DNA of 64,000 nt from JAQUCI01 sp034932685 (lineage in GTDB: Bacteria; Bacillota_I; Bacilli_A; Erysipelotrichales; Erysipelotrichaceae): contig JAYFOM010000008.1 in assembly GCA_034932685.1 (NCBI GenBank), positions 62,001 to 126,000 of the forward strand, written 5' to 3'. The notes beneath the pieces are model-generated. The model worked only from the letters and a program-made list of their open reading frames with translations. It ran no database searches and had not been told where the DNA came from. The first letter of the stretch is position 1. Each line of letters begins with the position of its first letter. Below, piece after piece: positions 9,233 through 18,511 of this stretch. Position numbers and translations under genes: made by a program.

Positions 9233-9957
9233 CATTGACCTCCCTCAACGATTTTATATTGCCCTGACACCTTAACCGTTATTTTTTCATCTTTGACTTT
9301 TCTTCTAATTGTCTCATAAGCCAAATCAGGTGTGTTGGCAACTTCGCTTAAATGTGCTAAGACGATCTCTTTTGTCTTTTTCCCTCTAACTTTAACTAGG
9401 ATATCAGCACAACTTTCATTATCCAAATGGCCATTATCCGATATGATACGCCGTTTAAGTGGATATGGTCGATTTGACGCCATTAACATCTTGACATCAT
9501 GGTTACTCTCAAGTAGATAATAGTCTGCATTAGCAATCAAATCATAGTAATCTTGTCTAAGATAGCCAGTATCAGTGATATACACTAATTTCTCATGCTT
9601 ATTTTCAATGATATAGCCAAGCGTTATATCACAATCATGACTCAATGCAAGCGGTGTAATCTCAAATTCCTTAACTTTGAACTTCTCAAATGGTAATACT
9701 GATGAATGTTTGATATCAACAAGGTTAAAAGGTGCATAAATCTTGGTATCAATAAACATCTTAATTTGACTGGTGTGATCAGTGTGAGCATGGGTTAATA
9801 GTAAAGCGTCCGTTTGGCGATAATCAATATTTATATCTTTAAAACTGGCAACTAAATGTCTTTTAGTGGATCCACAATCTATTACTATTTGCGTTGATTC
9901 ACCAATAATGACACAACAATTACCCTTTGAGCCACTCGCTAAAAGATAATAACGCAT
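9232..9957 (-). CDS. walJ: WalJ/YycJ-type metallo-beta-lactamase-fold hydrolase
   Basis: 241 aa. The metal-binding motif THAHTDH (about 55-61) is intact, as are a later HD-type ligand (SHDCD) and a C-terminal His in LAHLSE, so this is a complete beta-lactamase-fold enzyme. WalJ belongs to the WalRK regulon cluster in Bacillus and is linked to coordination of replication and cell division; its substrate is not settled. Here walR, walK, walH and walI are absent upstream and an M23 wall peptidase takes their place. Confidence 0.88.
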   Translation of the reverse strand: MRYYLLASGSKGNCCVIIGESTQIVIDCGSTKRHLVASFKDINIDYRQTDALLLTHAHTDHTSQIKMFIDTKIYAPFNLVDIKHSSVLPFEKFKVKEFEITPLALSHDCDITLGYIIENKHEKLVYITDTGYLRQDYYDLIANADYYLLESNHDVKMLMASNRPYPLKRRIISDNGHLDNESCADILVKVRGKKTKEIVLAHLSEVANTPDLAYETIRRKVKDEKITVKVSGQYKIVEGGQ

Positions 9958-9960
9958 AAG

Positions 9961-11466
9961 CTAACACCCAAGCCAACGACAAGGATTATACCTAGTACCA
10001 TTATATTCAATAACGAAATGAACATGTGGTCCAGTAGCTTTACCAGTAGCACCAATTTGGCCTATGATCTCACCTTTTTCAACATTAACGCCGACTCCAT
10101 AATATGCTGGTCTATTCATATGACCATAATAGGTACGATAGCCATTATTGTGATCGATCCACATATAATATCCATTGATATTAGTATATCCAGTTTTAAC
10201 AACTGTACCACGATCAGCTGCTCTTACAGCACCATAACGGTCATATTTATTGATAACATCAATTGCGGTATGGCCAGCATAACAATACCAGTGACAAGTA
10301 ATTCTTACATTATCAACTGGATAACGGAAAGTACCAGAACCAACACCAGGTATTATCTTTGTGCCATATTCTACTACCTCTTGAATTGGCTCAAGTGTGA
10401 CTTCTTCCGCTAATATTTCATAAGTTGATAATAAACCATTAATATATACTTCTTTATAGAAAACGTTCTTTGATCCTTCTTCTTCTCTTACCAGTATCTT
10501 ACTCATACCTTCTCTTATGCTTGAGTTAGCAACATAACGCGTTTTTGGTGGATAAACAATTTCTTTAGCTACTCTTTCTTTAGTAACTACAACATTGATC
10601 GGCGAGTTAAAGAAAGTAACATTCAATTCGGTTCCAACTTGCAAGAGTTGGGTATCTGTCTTTAAAATATCTGAGTTTAAAGTTATCAGTTGCTGAGCTG
10701 TTAGTCCCACTTTAGAAGCAACACCTTCAACCGTATCATATTCAACGGTTTTATATGACTGCAGTTCAGTACCATAACCATAACTAAGAAAGTAAATAAT
10801 ATCTTTAACAGTAAATAAGATGTCCTTGATAGAAGCGTAACCTTTGGAAATCGTTATCGTTTCAATTACTTGAATGCCAATGTCTCTTTCTCCATACGTT
10901 GTTAATTCTGCTGGTAACTGATTAACCGAAATTAACTCTAAAGCTTTTTCATCAATGAAATTCAATAAATACTGCCGTTTAGCTTCATCAAAGTCTTGTT
11001 GATTCTTAACATATATGATTGCACCATTAGAGAACTCGATACGATCAACCTCTAATGCGAAAAGCTCATTCTGTTCAAGATAAGCAAGAATATTATCATC
11101 AATGTCTTCATAGACAAAATAACTCGCCTCTTGGGTCATATAGACATCCGTTGCCAAAGAAACGCCTGAATTTGGAAAATCTTGACGATAGCGACTTTGA
11201 TATACGTTGTTTAACAAAACATCAATCTTGTTTTTATCACTTATAATACCAATTAAATCAGCACCATCATAAATTTTCGTTACTTCTTGGGCCAATGGTG
11301 ATACATCAATAATGTTCTGTCTTAATAATGATGTTTCTTTATTGATTTGTGCTTGTACATTGATGTTTTTGTACCCAAAGTTTATACTAGGCAAAAAGTA
11401 TGCCATTGATAAAGCTAAGCCAATACATGCAAGCACCGGAACTAATTTCAATAACTTCTTAAACAT
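9961..11466 (-). CDS. LysM/G5/M23 cell-wall metallopeptidase
   Basis: 501 aa. N-terminal signal anchor (about 7-27); a long extracytoplasmic region; a LysM module near 250-285 (VASKVGLTAQQLITLNSD); a G5-like segment around 300-370 ending in EVVEYGTKI; and a C-terminal M23 peptidase domain (about 375-501) with zinc ligands in GHTAIDV and the HVHF motif. It should cleave peptidoglycan cross-bridges or stem peptides. It ends 3 bases before walJ, so the hydrolase and walJ are co-transcribed. Confidence 0.9.
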   Translation of the reverse strand: MFKKLLKLVPVLACIGLALSMAYFLPSINFGYKNINVQAQINKETSLLRQNIIDVSPLAQEVTKIYDGADLIGIISDKNKIDVLLNNVYQSRYRQDFPNSGVSLATDVYMTQEASYFVYEDIDDNILAYLEQNELFALEVDRIEFSNGAIIYVKNQQDFDEAKRQYLLNFIDEKALELISVNQLPAELTTYGERDIGIQVIETITISKGYASIKDILFTVKDIIYFLSYGYGTELQSYKTVEYDTVEGVASKVGLTAQQLITLNSDILKTDTQLLQVGTELNVTFFNSPINVVVTKERVAKEIVYPPKTRYVANSSIREGMSKILVREEEGSKNVFYKEVYINGLLSTYEILAEEVTLEPIQEVVEYGTKIIPGVGSGTFRYPVDNVRITCHWYCYAGHTAIDVINKYDRYGAVRAADRGTVVKTGYTNINGYYMWIDHNNGYRTYYGHMNRPAYYGVGVNVEKGEIIGQIGATGKATGPHVHFVIEYNGTRYNPCRWLGC

Positions 11467-11471
11467 GACAT

Positions 11472-12848
11472 CTACTCCTTATACTCTTTATCTAGATCAT
11501 AGAAAGCATTATAATCTAAATTAAAGCTTAAATATACTGACCCCGTTGGTCCATTACGATGTTTAGCAATAATAATCTCCGTTTCTTTGTTAGGATTGAC
11601 CATTGTTTGTTTATCATCATATTTTTGATCATCAATCTTATTTCGTTCATGGTAATCTTTACGATAAAGGAAAAGAACAATATCCGCATCCTGTTCCAAA
11701 GCACCCGATTCACGTAAATCAGATAGTTTAGGTTTCTTATCCTCACCACCTCTTTGTTCAACTGAGCGTGATAACTGTGATAAAGCGATAACGGGAACTT
11801 GCAACTCACGTGCTAATGCTTTTAATCCTCTTGAGATTTCTGATACTTCTTGTTGACGATTCTCAAAACGTTTATTACTACCAGTGATTAACTGAATATA
11901 GTCAATTACGATTGCTCCTAAGTTTTTTTCAACCTTTAGTTTGCGACACTTAGAAAAGATATCACTAACCCTGATCGTTGGACTATCATCAATATATATT
12001 GGTAGTTCTCTTATGATCGAAGCTGCCTCAATAACTTGATTCATTTCCTTGTTGTTCATATAACCCGTTCTAATTAACTGACCTTTTATTTCACTTTTCG
12101 CTGATAACATACGACTGACCAACTGTTCTGCACCCATTTCTAATGAAAACAAAGCGATAGGTAATTTATTTGACTCTGCCATGTTCATAGCTAAATTAAG
12201 AGCGAAAGCTGTTTTACCAACTGATGGTCTAGCGGCTAAAATAATAAGATCATTTTTTTGAAAACCGTTAGTGTAATAATCAAGATCGCGATAATTAGTC
12301 TTCATTCCAACAACAAGACTACGATTTTTACGCATTTCTTGAACATTTTCAATAACATCATTAACGACGTCATGTGAACTCTTAAATTCCGATGCCCTAC
12401 GATTACGTGTGATTGTCAAGATACTACGTTCGGCATTATCCATGACTTCATCAAGATTATGTTGTGATTGAAAACCATCATCTGCGATCTGCTCAGCTGT
12501 TACAATAAGATTACGCAAAAATGCTTTATCTTGAATTAGTTGGATATAGTATTTAGTGTTCGCACTTGATACCGCCGCATCAGCTAACTGCATCATATAA
12601 TCCATACCACCAACGCGATTTAGTTCTTGTAAATCACTAAGACGTGTTGATAAAGCAGTTAGATCAATTGGTTTTCCTTCTTGATATAAGCTTAAGATTG
12701 CACCATAAACCCGTTGATTTGCCTCAACGAAAAAATCTTCTTTGACCAAGCCTTCTTCAAATGCAGCTTTAATCGCCGAAGGGTAGATCATCATTGTTCC
12801 AAGTAATGCCATTTCCGTTTCAATACTACTAGGCAATCGACGTGTCAT
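11472..12848 (-). CDS. dnaB: Replicative DNA helicase
   Basis: 458 aa, normal for the bacterial hexameric helicase. The N-terminal DnaB domain begins MTRRLPSSIETEMALLG. The RecA-like domain has Walker A AARPSVGKTAFALNLA (about 204), Walker B AIVIDYIQLITG and the C-terminal QDADIVLFLYR motif. It unwinds DNA ahead of the replisome. Located between rplI and the M23 gene, as dnaC (the Bacillus name for this helicase) follows rplI in Bacillus. Six bases separate its stop from the M23 start. Confidence 0.96.
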   Translation of the reverse strand: MTRRLPSSIETEMALLGTMMIYPSAIKAAFEEGLVKEDFFVEANQRVYGAILSLYQEGKPIDLTALSTRLSDLQELNRVGGMDYMMQLADAAVSSANTKYYIQLIQDKAFLRNLIVTAEQIADDGFQSQHNLDEVMDNAERSILTITRNRRASEFKSSHDVVNDVIENVQEMRKNRSLVVGMKTNYRDLDYYTNGFQKNDLIILAARPSVGKTAFALNLAMNMAESNKLPIALFSLEMGAEQLVSRMLSAKSEIKGQLIRTGYMNNKEMNQVIEAASIIRELPIYIDDSPTIRVSDIFSKCRKLKVEKNLGAIVIDYIQLITGSNKRFENRQQEVSEISRGLKALARELQVPVIALSQLSRSVEQRGGEDKKPKLSDLRESGALEQDADIVLFLYRKDYHERNKIDDQKYDDKQTMVNPNKETEIIIAKHRNGPTGSVYLSFNLDYNAFYDLDKEYKE

Positions 12849-12859
12849 AAACTTACTCC

Positions 12860-13306
12860 TTACTTAGCATTGATCGTTATCTTTAACTCACCGATAACAT
12901 TTTTAAATAATTCTATCTTAATGATATGTACTCCCATTTCATTAAATGGTCCATTATCAATAAACTTCTTTTTATCTAGTTCTATGTTATGTAGTTTACT
13001 TAGTTCAGCAACAACTTGCTTAGATGATATTGAGCCAAATATCCGCCCATCTGTTCCTGCTTTTAGATCAAACACTAGATTTATATCTTTTAATTTGATT
13101 GCCATCTCTTGCGCTTGTTGTTGTTTTAAAAGTTGGTTGTCTTTATCTTGTTGTTTCTGTTTTTCCAATGTGCTTAAACTTTTATCAGATGCGATCACTG
13201 CAAGATTGTTTCTGATCAAAAAATTACGACCATAACCATCCGCAACCTCAACGATCGCTCCTTTTTTTCCGACGTTTTTAACGTCATTCAGTAGTATTAC
13301 TTTCAT
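12860..13306 (-). CDS. rplI: Ribosomal protein bL9
   Basis: 148 aa, the standard bL9 size. The N-terminal rRNA-binding domain begins MKVILLNDVKNVGKKG and contains the family-typical DGYGRNFLI; a long connecting helix (about 45-75, rich in Lys/Gln) and a C-terminal domain follow. A strong AAGGAG site lies inside the 3' end of gdpP, and the two genes overlap by 23 bases. Co-transcribed with dnaB and gdpP. Confidence 0.97.
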   Translation of the reverse strand: MKVILLNDVKNVGKKGAIVEVADGYGRNFLIRNNLAVIASDKSLSTLEKQKQQDKDNQLLKQQQAQEMAIKLKDINLVFDLKAGTDGRIFGSISSKQVVAELSKLHNIELDKKKFIDNGPFNEMGVHIIKIELFKNVIGELKITINAK

Positions 13307-15272
13307 TTTTTATCTCCTTATGGGCAAAATAATCTTTCAATACATTTTTTAATTCATTATAGATCTCATTTACCGTACTATTCTTGCGTTGTAATGCAGC
13401 GGCTGAGAAATGACCACCACCATGCATTTGCTCCAATATCACTTGTACGTTAACATTACCTATACTACGAGCAGAGACAGCTACTTCATTATCATCAATC
13501 ATCGCGATCACAAAAGCTGCCTCAACATTTTGGATTGATAAGATATCGTTAGCAACCTGTGACATTAGTGAGCGTGATAGTAATTGCTCGGCCTTATAAG
13601 GTGCTACGATAACACCATTATCTAACTTTTCACAATATTTTAAAACACCAGTTTTCAAAGCGAACTCATCATAATCATCTTTAAGTAACTCATCCGCTTC
13701 AATTGTATCAGCACCCAGTGCTTTTAATTGTGATGCTGCCTCAAATGTACGACTACCAGTTCTAACTTTAAAACGGTTGGTATCAATTAAAATACCCGTA
13801 AACATGATTGTCGCTTCTTCTTCACTAATGCTAACTTTTGATAGCTGATATGGGAAAAGTTCGGTAACTAGTTCACTAACACTTGATGCGCCAGTTTCAA
13901 TATAAACTAATAACGGCATAAAGGTAAAATCACTACGACGACGATGATGATCTATTACTACGATTTGTTTAGCTTGCTTAATAAGTTCAGGAGCGTTAGT
14001 TTGTTCAACGTTATGGTGATCTACCATGATCACTAGAGTATCGTCTTGTAAGATTGATAAAGCTTCTATTTCATTTATAAAATTAAACCGTTCATGAAGA
14101 CTCTTGCTATATTTATCTAGGGCTGAAGCTAACTTTGCTTCAATATCACCTTCTTGATAGACTATCGAAACAACTTTGTTATAACTACTAACAATTCTAC
14201 TCATACCCAAAGCCGCTCCCATGCAGTCAAAATCAGTCTCTTTATGACCTACGATAAGGACATTGTGCGATTGTTCGATCAATTCTCTTAAGGTTTGAGC
14301 CATTACTCTTACCCTAACCTTACTACGCTTCTCTTGTGCTTCTCGCGTACCACCAATGTATTTTACATCCTCACCGAATTTCTTGATCGCAACTTGATCA
14401 CCACCACGACTTTGTGCTAATTCCAATAAACTATTTAGCATCTCATCTAATTGTTGGAAGTCATTAGTACCACGAGCAAACGCCATTGATAAAGTGATCG
14501 GTATTGCATAATCATCCGATGTCTTTTGAATTTCCTGCATGATCATAAACCGTTGTTCAATCAGTTTATTAAAAATAGCTTCATTCAATATTACCATGAA
14601 ACGATCATTTTTGATCCGTTTGATCAACATACCATTAGCTTTAGCCCAGTCTATGATTGGTTGTTTTATTTCACTATCAATTATCGAAATATTCATTTCT
14701 TCTTGATATTGCGTTGCCTCATCATAGTTATCAAGATGTATCAAGCCTACTACTACATGTTCTGCTTCATAACTTAGTTCAAGTTGATGTAAATACGTGA
14801 TGTCTTTAAAAAACAACATCTGTGAGTCTGCTTTACGCTCTATTTCATAATAAGCATCTTGATATAATTTAATGATATTGTCTTCATCTCCCTGAAATAT
14901 CTTATTTATCTCAGGAATCCACTTAGTCACTTTTTCACCGATATAGTTTATGTCGCGTTTGATAAAGAAGTCACTCATCCAGGTGATGATGAAATTTTCA
15001 TCATACGTTAACATACCAATATCACCATAAGCAAACGCCTCTTTAGCATCACTTCCTAATATTTTAGCAATATCGATCAAACGGTCTTTTTTCTCTTTGG
15101 CATTTACATAAATAAGTAAGCCGATAAGCACAATGTTGATAAGGAAGATGACGCTAGCTAAAAAGATAACACTGATATCAAAGACAATCGCACTAAAAAC
15201 AATGCTGAATAACTCCAATATCGATACTAAGATCACATACAGTTTTATCTTATCAAACTTGCTACCTGTCAT
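13284..15272 (-). CDS. gdpP: Cyclic-di-AMP phosphodiesterase GdpP
   Basis: 662 aa from an ATG at 15272, which forms an ATGA overlap with the upstream stop and has a GGGGTGG site. Two N-terminal membrane segments (about 10-55), a PAS-like region (about 65-140), a degenerate GGDEF domain (about 165-300) and a DHH/DHHA1 phosphodiesterase (about 330-650) are visible. DHH metal motifs are DFDCMGAALG, MVDHH and VIDHHRRR. It hydrolyses the second messenger c-di-AMP, controlling potassium and osmotic balance. Same neighbours as in Bacillus (yybS-gdpP-rplI-dnaC). Confidence 0.95.
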   Translation of the reverse strand: MTGSKFDKIKLYVILVSILELFSIVFSAIVFDISVIFLASVIFLINIVLIGLLIYVNAKEKKDRLIDIAKILGSDAKEAFAYGDIGMLTYDENFIITWMSDFFIKRDINYIGEKVTKWIPEINKIFQGDEDNIIKLYQDAYYEIERKADSQMLFFKDITYLHQLELSYEAEHVVVGLIHLDNYDEATQYQEEMNISIIDSEIKQPIIDWAKANGMLIKRIKNDRFMVILNEAIFNKLIEQRFMIMQEIQKTSDDYAIPITLSMAFARGTNDFQQLDEMLNSLLELAQSRGGDQVAIKKFGEDVKYIGGTREAQEKRSKVRVRVMAQTLRELIEQSHNVLIVGHKETDFDCMGAALGMSRIVSSYNKVVSIVYQEGDIEAKLASALDKYSKSLHERFNFINEIEALSILQDDTLVIMVDHHNVEQTNAPELIKQAKQIVVIDHHRRRSDFTFMPLLVYIETGASSVSELVTELFPYQLSKVSISEEEATIMFTGILIDTNRFKVRTGSRTFEAASQLKALGADTIEADELLKDDYDEFALKTGVLKYCEKLDNGVIVAPYKAEQLLSRSLMSQVANDILSIQNVEAAFVIAMIDDNEVAVSARSIGNVNVQVILEQMHGGGHFSAAALQRKNSTVNEIYNELKNVLKDYFAHKEIKNESNTTE

Positions 15273-16177
15273 TTTTGTATCCACCCCATCATTCGTGTCC
15301 GGTAATCTGTTACGACATCAAGTATTCCAAAGACCATCAAGACTGATAAAACAACTTGTGGTATTATCAGCATTAAGGCCAAGACGATCATCGTTATATA
15401 TTGTTTACGTCTTACTTTATTATAAATCATTATAACAATTATTCCGCAAATACTAAAGATAAGTTGTGAGATATACCCAATCGTGATAAATGTTTCAGTA
15501 ATCAATGGCGTAAAAATATTGTTGGTTGCTATCGCACTTAATACCATAAAACCAAGCATTATCCATCCCAACCAACTTGGTAATTTTGCGTTAGTGATAT
15601 CATTAAGTTTATTTACCTTGATCTTTAGTCGTGGTAATAGTAAATGAGCTATCACATGAAGAAGAATCGCTTCTAATAAAGCTGTAAAAAAGATTAACAT
15701 AGCGAAGAATATCCTAATAAATTGTTGTAAATTACTAATAACAAGACCTTGTTGTTGCACAAATTCTGTTGCCATCAAGACTTCCGCTTTTACATCATAA
15801 CCAAAGAATGCCGCAAAAATGATCATCGTTAAAACATAAGTTAAAGTAGTCAACAATACTGTCTTAAATAATAGTTCAAAATTTCCTCTGTTACGATATA
15901 TCCCATCCCCATAAACAATTCCTGTGATTCCGGTCATCGCCACAAAGATCGCAGAATTAGGTAACGCAATGATAAATGCTAATATGATTGCTGTTACATA
16001 AACTAATACTGAATCCTTAAGTCCGTGCTTTGCACTATATATCAATAGTGGCAAGGGCATGACCCAAGCCAAATATTGTTCAAGAAGATTAGCACTATAG
16101 CGATTGATGAGTGTCATGATCGCAATGATCGCTATCATCAACGCTCCTTCTGTCATATTTCTTATTCTTTTATTCAT
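15269..16177 (-). CDS. YybS-like DUF2232 membrane protein
   Basis: 302 aa with about eight hydrophobic segments. It begins MNKRIRNMTEGALMIAIIAI, which is typical of the DUF2232/YybS family, and sits directly upstream of gdpP as yybS does in Bacillus. Molecular role unknown. A weak TAGAAT box (16202-16207) and an AAGG ribosome site precede it, downstream of the rpsR terminator, so a new transcription unit probably begins here and runs through to rlmH. Confidence 0.8.
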   Translation of the reverse strand: MNKRIRNMTEGALMIAIIAIMTLINRYSANLLEQYLAWVMPLPLLIYSAKHGLKDSVLVYVTAIILAFIIALPNSAIFVAMTGITGIVYGDGIYRNRGNFELLFKTVLLTTLTYVLTMIIFAAFFGYDVKAEVLMATEFVQQQGLVISNLQQFIRIFFAMLIFFTALLEAILLHVIAHLLLPRLKIKVNKLNDITNAKLPSWLGWIMLGFMVLSAIATNNIFTPLITETFITIGYISQLIFSICGIIVIMIYNKVRRKQYITMIVLALMLIIPQVVLSVLMVFGILDVVTDYRTRMMGWIQK

Positions 16178-16227
16178 TTTTATACCTTTTTGATTGTATA
16201 TATTCTACCACATTTATTGTAGCTATT

Positions 16228-16249
16228 AAAAAAACCTCCTAAGAGGTTT
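16228..16249 (-). terminator. Terminator of the rpsF-ssb-rpsR unit
   Basis: AAACCTC (16232-16238) and GAGGTTT (16243-16249) form a 7-bp stem with a 4-base loop, followed on the minus strand by a run of T residues. It overlaps the rpsR stop codon. Confidence 0.8.
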
Positions 16250-16478
16250 AATCTGCGACGTAAGGCAATAAAGCCATTTGACGTGCCCGTTTAATCGCTG
16301 TTGCCAAAATTCTTTGATATTTGGCTGATGTTCCCGTAACACGACGTGGAATTATCTTACCGTTGCCGGAGATAAAGCGCTTTAGTAATTCTACATCTTT
16401 GTAGTCGATTATTTTAACATTATTTTTCGTAAAGTAACATACTTTTTTACGTCCCATACGTTGTTTTTTAAATGCCAT
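16248..16478 (-). CDS. rpsR: Ribosomal protein bS18
   Basis: 76 aa. Basic N-terminus, the RNA-binding stretch KIIDYKDVELLKRFISGNGK and the family-typical PRRVTGTSAKYQR followed by ATAIKRARQMALLPY. A component of the small subunit platform that pairs with bS6. Last gene of the rpsF-ssb-rpsR operon; the order is conserved in Bacillota. Confidence 0.97.
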   Translation of the reverse strand: MAFKKQRMGRKKVCYFTKNNVKIIDYKDVELLKRFISGNGKIIPRRVTGTSAKYQRILATAIKRARQMALLPYVAD

Positions 16479-16496
16479 GATATACTCCTTTCTTGA

Positions 16497-16967
16497 CTAG
16501 AATGGTAAGTCATCGCTTGATATGTCAAGCATTGGACCGGATGAGTAATCATCCAAGTCATTATTGTCATCAGGATAATAACTATTGTCGTTACTATCTT
16601 GTTTAAAACCGGTATCTTGATACCCTGCTGATGTCCCTCTGCTTTCAGATACTGCTTTGCTTTCAAGCAATTGTGCTTGATCACATACAACCTCAGTCAC
16701 ATAAACGCGACGGCCATTAGCATCATCATAATTTCTTGTTTGTATCCGACCTTCAACCCCAACTAACGCTCCTTTGCGAGCATATTGGTTTAGAAACTCA
16801 GCTGTTTTGTTCCAAGCGACACAATTGATGAAATCGGTTGTCTGCTCTTGTGTCTGAAATCTCCGGTTAATAGCCAGCGTGAAAGATGCGACGGAATTCT
16901 GTGATTGCGTTTTTCTTAATGCCGGGTCCTTTGTAAGTCTTCCCACTAAAACAACTCGATTAATCAT
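16497..16967 (-). CDS. ssb: Single-stranded DNA-binding protein
   Basis: 156 aa. OB-fold domain at 1-105 beginning MINRVVLVGRLTKDPALR, a low-complexity Asp/Asn/Ser-rich linker (about 110-148) and the acidic tip DDLPF that recruits partner proteins. It protects single-stranded DNA at the fork and in repair. Placed between rpsF and rpsR, as is normal, so its supply is tied to the S6/S18 transcript. Confidence 0.97.
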   Translation of the reverse strand: MINRVVLVGRLTKDPALRKTQSQNSVASFTLAINRRFQTQEQTTDFINCVAWNKTAEFLNQYARKGALVGVEGRIQTRNYDDANGRRVYVTEVVCDQAQLLESKAVSESRGTSAGYQDTGFKQDSNDNSYYPDDNNDLDDYSSGPMLDISSDDLPF

Positions 16968-16979
16968 TATATCCTCCTG

Positions 16980-17267
16980 TTACTCTTCAATGTTGATAAT
17001 TAAGAAACGGATGATATTGCTGTTGATGCGCATTAAGCGATCAAATTCGCTTAAAGCAGCAGTGTTGGCAGTTAATTTAGTTACAACATAGTAACCTTTT
17101 TTCATATCATCGATTTCATAAGCAAGCTCTTTAACGCCCCATTCATCAACATTATCAATAGTGCCGCCATTATCTGTGATAATCGCATGCATACTATTGA
17201 CTAGTTCTTGACGGGGTTCGTCTTGAAGATCTGCTTTGATGATGTACATAACTTCGTACTTTCTCAT
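16980..17267 (-). CDS. rpsF: Ribosomal protein bS6
   Basis: 95 aa starting MRKYEVMYIIKADL. A longer frame begins at 17306, but the ATG at 17267 has an AAGGAGGTG ribosome site 8 bases upstream and matches the usual bS6 N-terminus. bS6 binds bS18 in the small subunit. Upstream lie a strong promoter (17346-17374) and a leader that can fold to hide this ribosome site, consistent with autoregulation. Confidence 0.97.
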   Translation of the reverse strand: MRKYEVMYIIKADLQDEPRQELVNSMHAIITDNGGTIDNVDEWGVKELAYEIDDMKKGYYVVTKLTANTAALSEFDRLMRINSNIIRFLIINIEE

Positions 17268-17275
17268 ACTTGCAC

Positions 17276-17339
17276 CTCCTTGTGGACTATTGGCCTTTAC
17301 AGGCAAGGAGTAAATATTATTGTTTGATATCTACTCGCG
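17276..17339 (-). promoter_or_regulatory. Structured rpsF leader, candidate bS6:bS18 autoregulatory element
   Basis: In the mRNA, a CTCCTTG segment (17304-17310) is perfectly complementary to CAAGGAG in the rpsF ribosome site (17276-17282), enclosing a small hairpin CCTGTAAAGG with a GTAA loop. Closer to the 5' end, GAGTAGATAT (17327-17336) pairs with ATATTTACTC (17308-17317), which shares three bases with the sequestering arm. The two folds therefore compete. rpsF leaders bound by bS6:bS18 are known in many bacteria; I cannot confirm the published consensus here. Confidence 0.5.
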
Positions 17340-17345
17340 ACCTTT

Positions 17346-17374
17346 ATTATAACTAAAAGTATCATATATGTAAA
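17346..17374 (-). promoter_or_regulatory. rpsF-ssb-rpsR promoter
   Basis: Minus strand: -35 TTTACA (17369-17374), 17-bp spacer, -10 TATAAT (17346-17351). A near-consensus vegetative promoter giving a leader of about 70 bases. Confidence 0.85.
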
Positions 17375-17387
17375 TGAAAAATATTAA

Positions 17388-17978
17388 TTAAAAGCTTTCA
17401 TTAGCTTCTAAACGCGCTATTTTGGTCCACTTCTTGATAAATGCGGTTTTAGCGTATGTATAACCATCACGATCATGCTTAAATGATTCTTTCAGTGATA
17501 GTTTAAGCTTTTCATATTCCTTAGCTACATCAGGATGAGCTATCAAGTATTGACAGAAATATAATTCATCCCAATCTTTATGATAGCGCACATGAAGATG
17601 AAAAACTTCAGGCGCAAATCCACTGGTGGTATATCCTTTCATAAACATCATCCTTGGTTGGGCTTGATGTTTTTGGTAACTATAAAGATATCCCATTTTA
17701 GCTAATGTCGCGATCAACGCTTGGCGTTTTGTTACATTCATTTTAGCTACTTCCATTAAGATATCAACTGTTGGCTTAGCATATATATGCGGCACAACTG
17801 TACTTCCGATATGCGATATCCTGATAATGTTAAACTCTTCAAGATTGGCTTTTAGACTAGCTGCTTCTTTTTCATACTGGTGACACCAAGCTGGATCATG
17901 AGGTTTAAGAATGATCGGAAACAATTGCCATAACTCTTCGTTTGTCATTTCATGTAATGATTTACCCACCAAAAACAC
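17388..17978 (-). CDS. GrpB/UPF0157-family protein
   Basis: 196 aa. The GrpB-family core is visible: LKPHDPAWCHQYEKEA followed by RISHIGSTVVPHIYAKPTVD, which contains the GST/AKP(T)xD nucleotidyltransferase-like motif. Family members are related to nucleotidyltransferases and often sit beside or are fused to CoaE, but their reaction is unproven. Overlaps the Nudix gene by 17 bases, so the two are translated from one message. Confidence 0.8.
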   Translation of the reverse strand: MFLVGKSLHEMTNEELWQLFPIILKPHDPAWCHQYEKEAASLKANLEEFNIIRISHIGSTVVPHIYAKPTVDILMEVAKMNVTKRQALIATLAKMGYLYSYQKHQAQPRMMFMKGYTTSGFAPEVFHLHVRYHKDWDELYFCQYLIAHPDVAKEYEKLKLSLKESFKHDRDGYTYAKTAFIKKWTKIARLEANESF

Positions 17979-18489
17979 CTCTGTCTTTTAATACTGTTAC
18001 TAAATCGTCCTGATAACGCATGAAGCGTCTAATAACCGGTTCAGCAAATTGTTTGGTCTTGATCATGTCATTAAGCTCTTGGTAAGTGATCCACTTATAA
18101 TCAATGGTCTCACCTTTCTGTAAGACAATATTATGAATCTTGCGATCAACTATGATCAAAAATGTATCTTCAAAAGCTGTTCTGCCTTTTTCTTCTTTGA
18201 TAATGATCAAGTCCTTCTTTTCAACCTTGATACCGGTTTCTTCATATAATTCTCTGATCGCGCCTATTTCGCGATCTTCACCAGCTAATACAGAGCCACC
18301 CGTATTTTCCCAATACCCACCCCAAGGTTTTTGTAAACTTCTTTTTGTGATCAAGAATAAACCATCGGCGCTAACAGTCCAAATAAAAACGGTTTGATGA
18401 TAAACGTTTTTAGGAAGACTTTTCCCCCGACGATGTTTGATTGCCAAGGGTTGGCGATTTTCATCTAGTAAATCCCATAATTCTACCAT
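17962..18489 (-). CDS. Nudix hydrolase
   Basis: 175 aa with a complete Nudix box in GGSVLAGEDREIGAIRELYEETGI (residues split here as GGSVLAGED and REIGAIRELYEETGI), at about 80-103. The N-terminus (MVELWDLLDENRQPL) resembles the YfcD/IPP-isomerase-like Nudix group. It probably hydrolyses a nucleoside-diphosphate-linked substrate. GGAGGT site 6 bases before the ATG. Its promoter region is overlapped by a 19-bp palindrome shared with the divergent synthetase cassette. Confidence 0.85.
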   Translation of the reverse strand: MVELWDLLDENRQPLAIKHRRGKSLPKNVYHQTVFIWTVSADGLFLITKRSLQKPWGGYWENTGGSVLAGEDREIGAIRELYEETGIKVEKKDLIIIKEEKGRTAFEDTFLIIVDRKIHNIVLQKGETIDYKWITYQELNDMIKTKQFAEPVIRRFMRYQDDLVTVLKDRGVFGG

Positions 18490-18511
18490 CGTCTACCTCC
18501 AAATATATATA

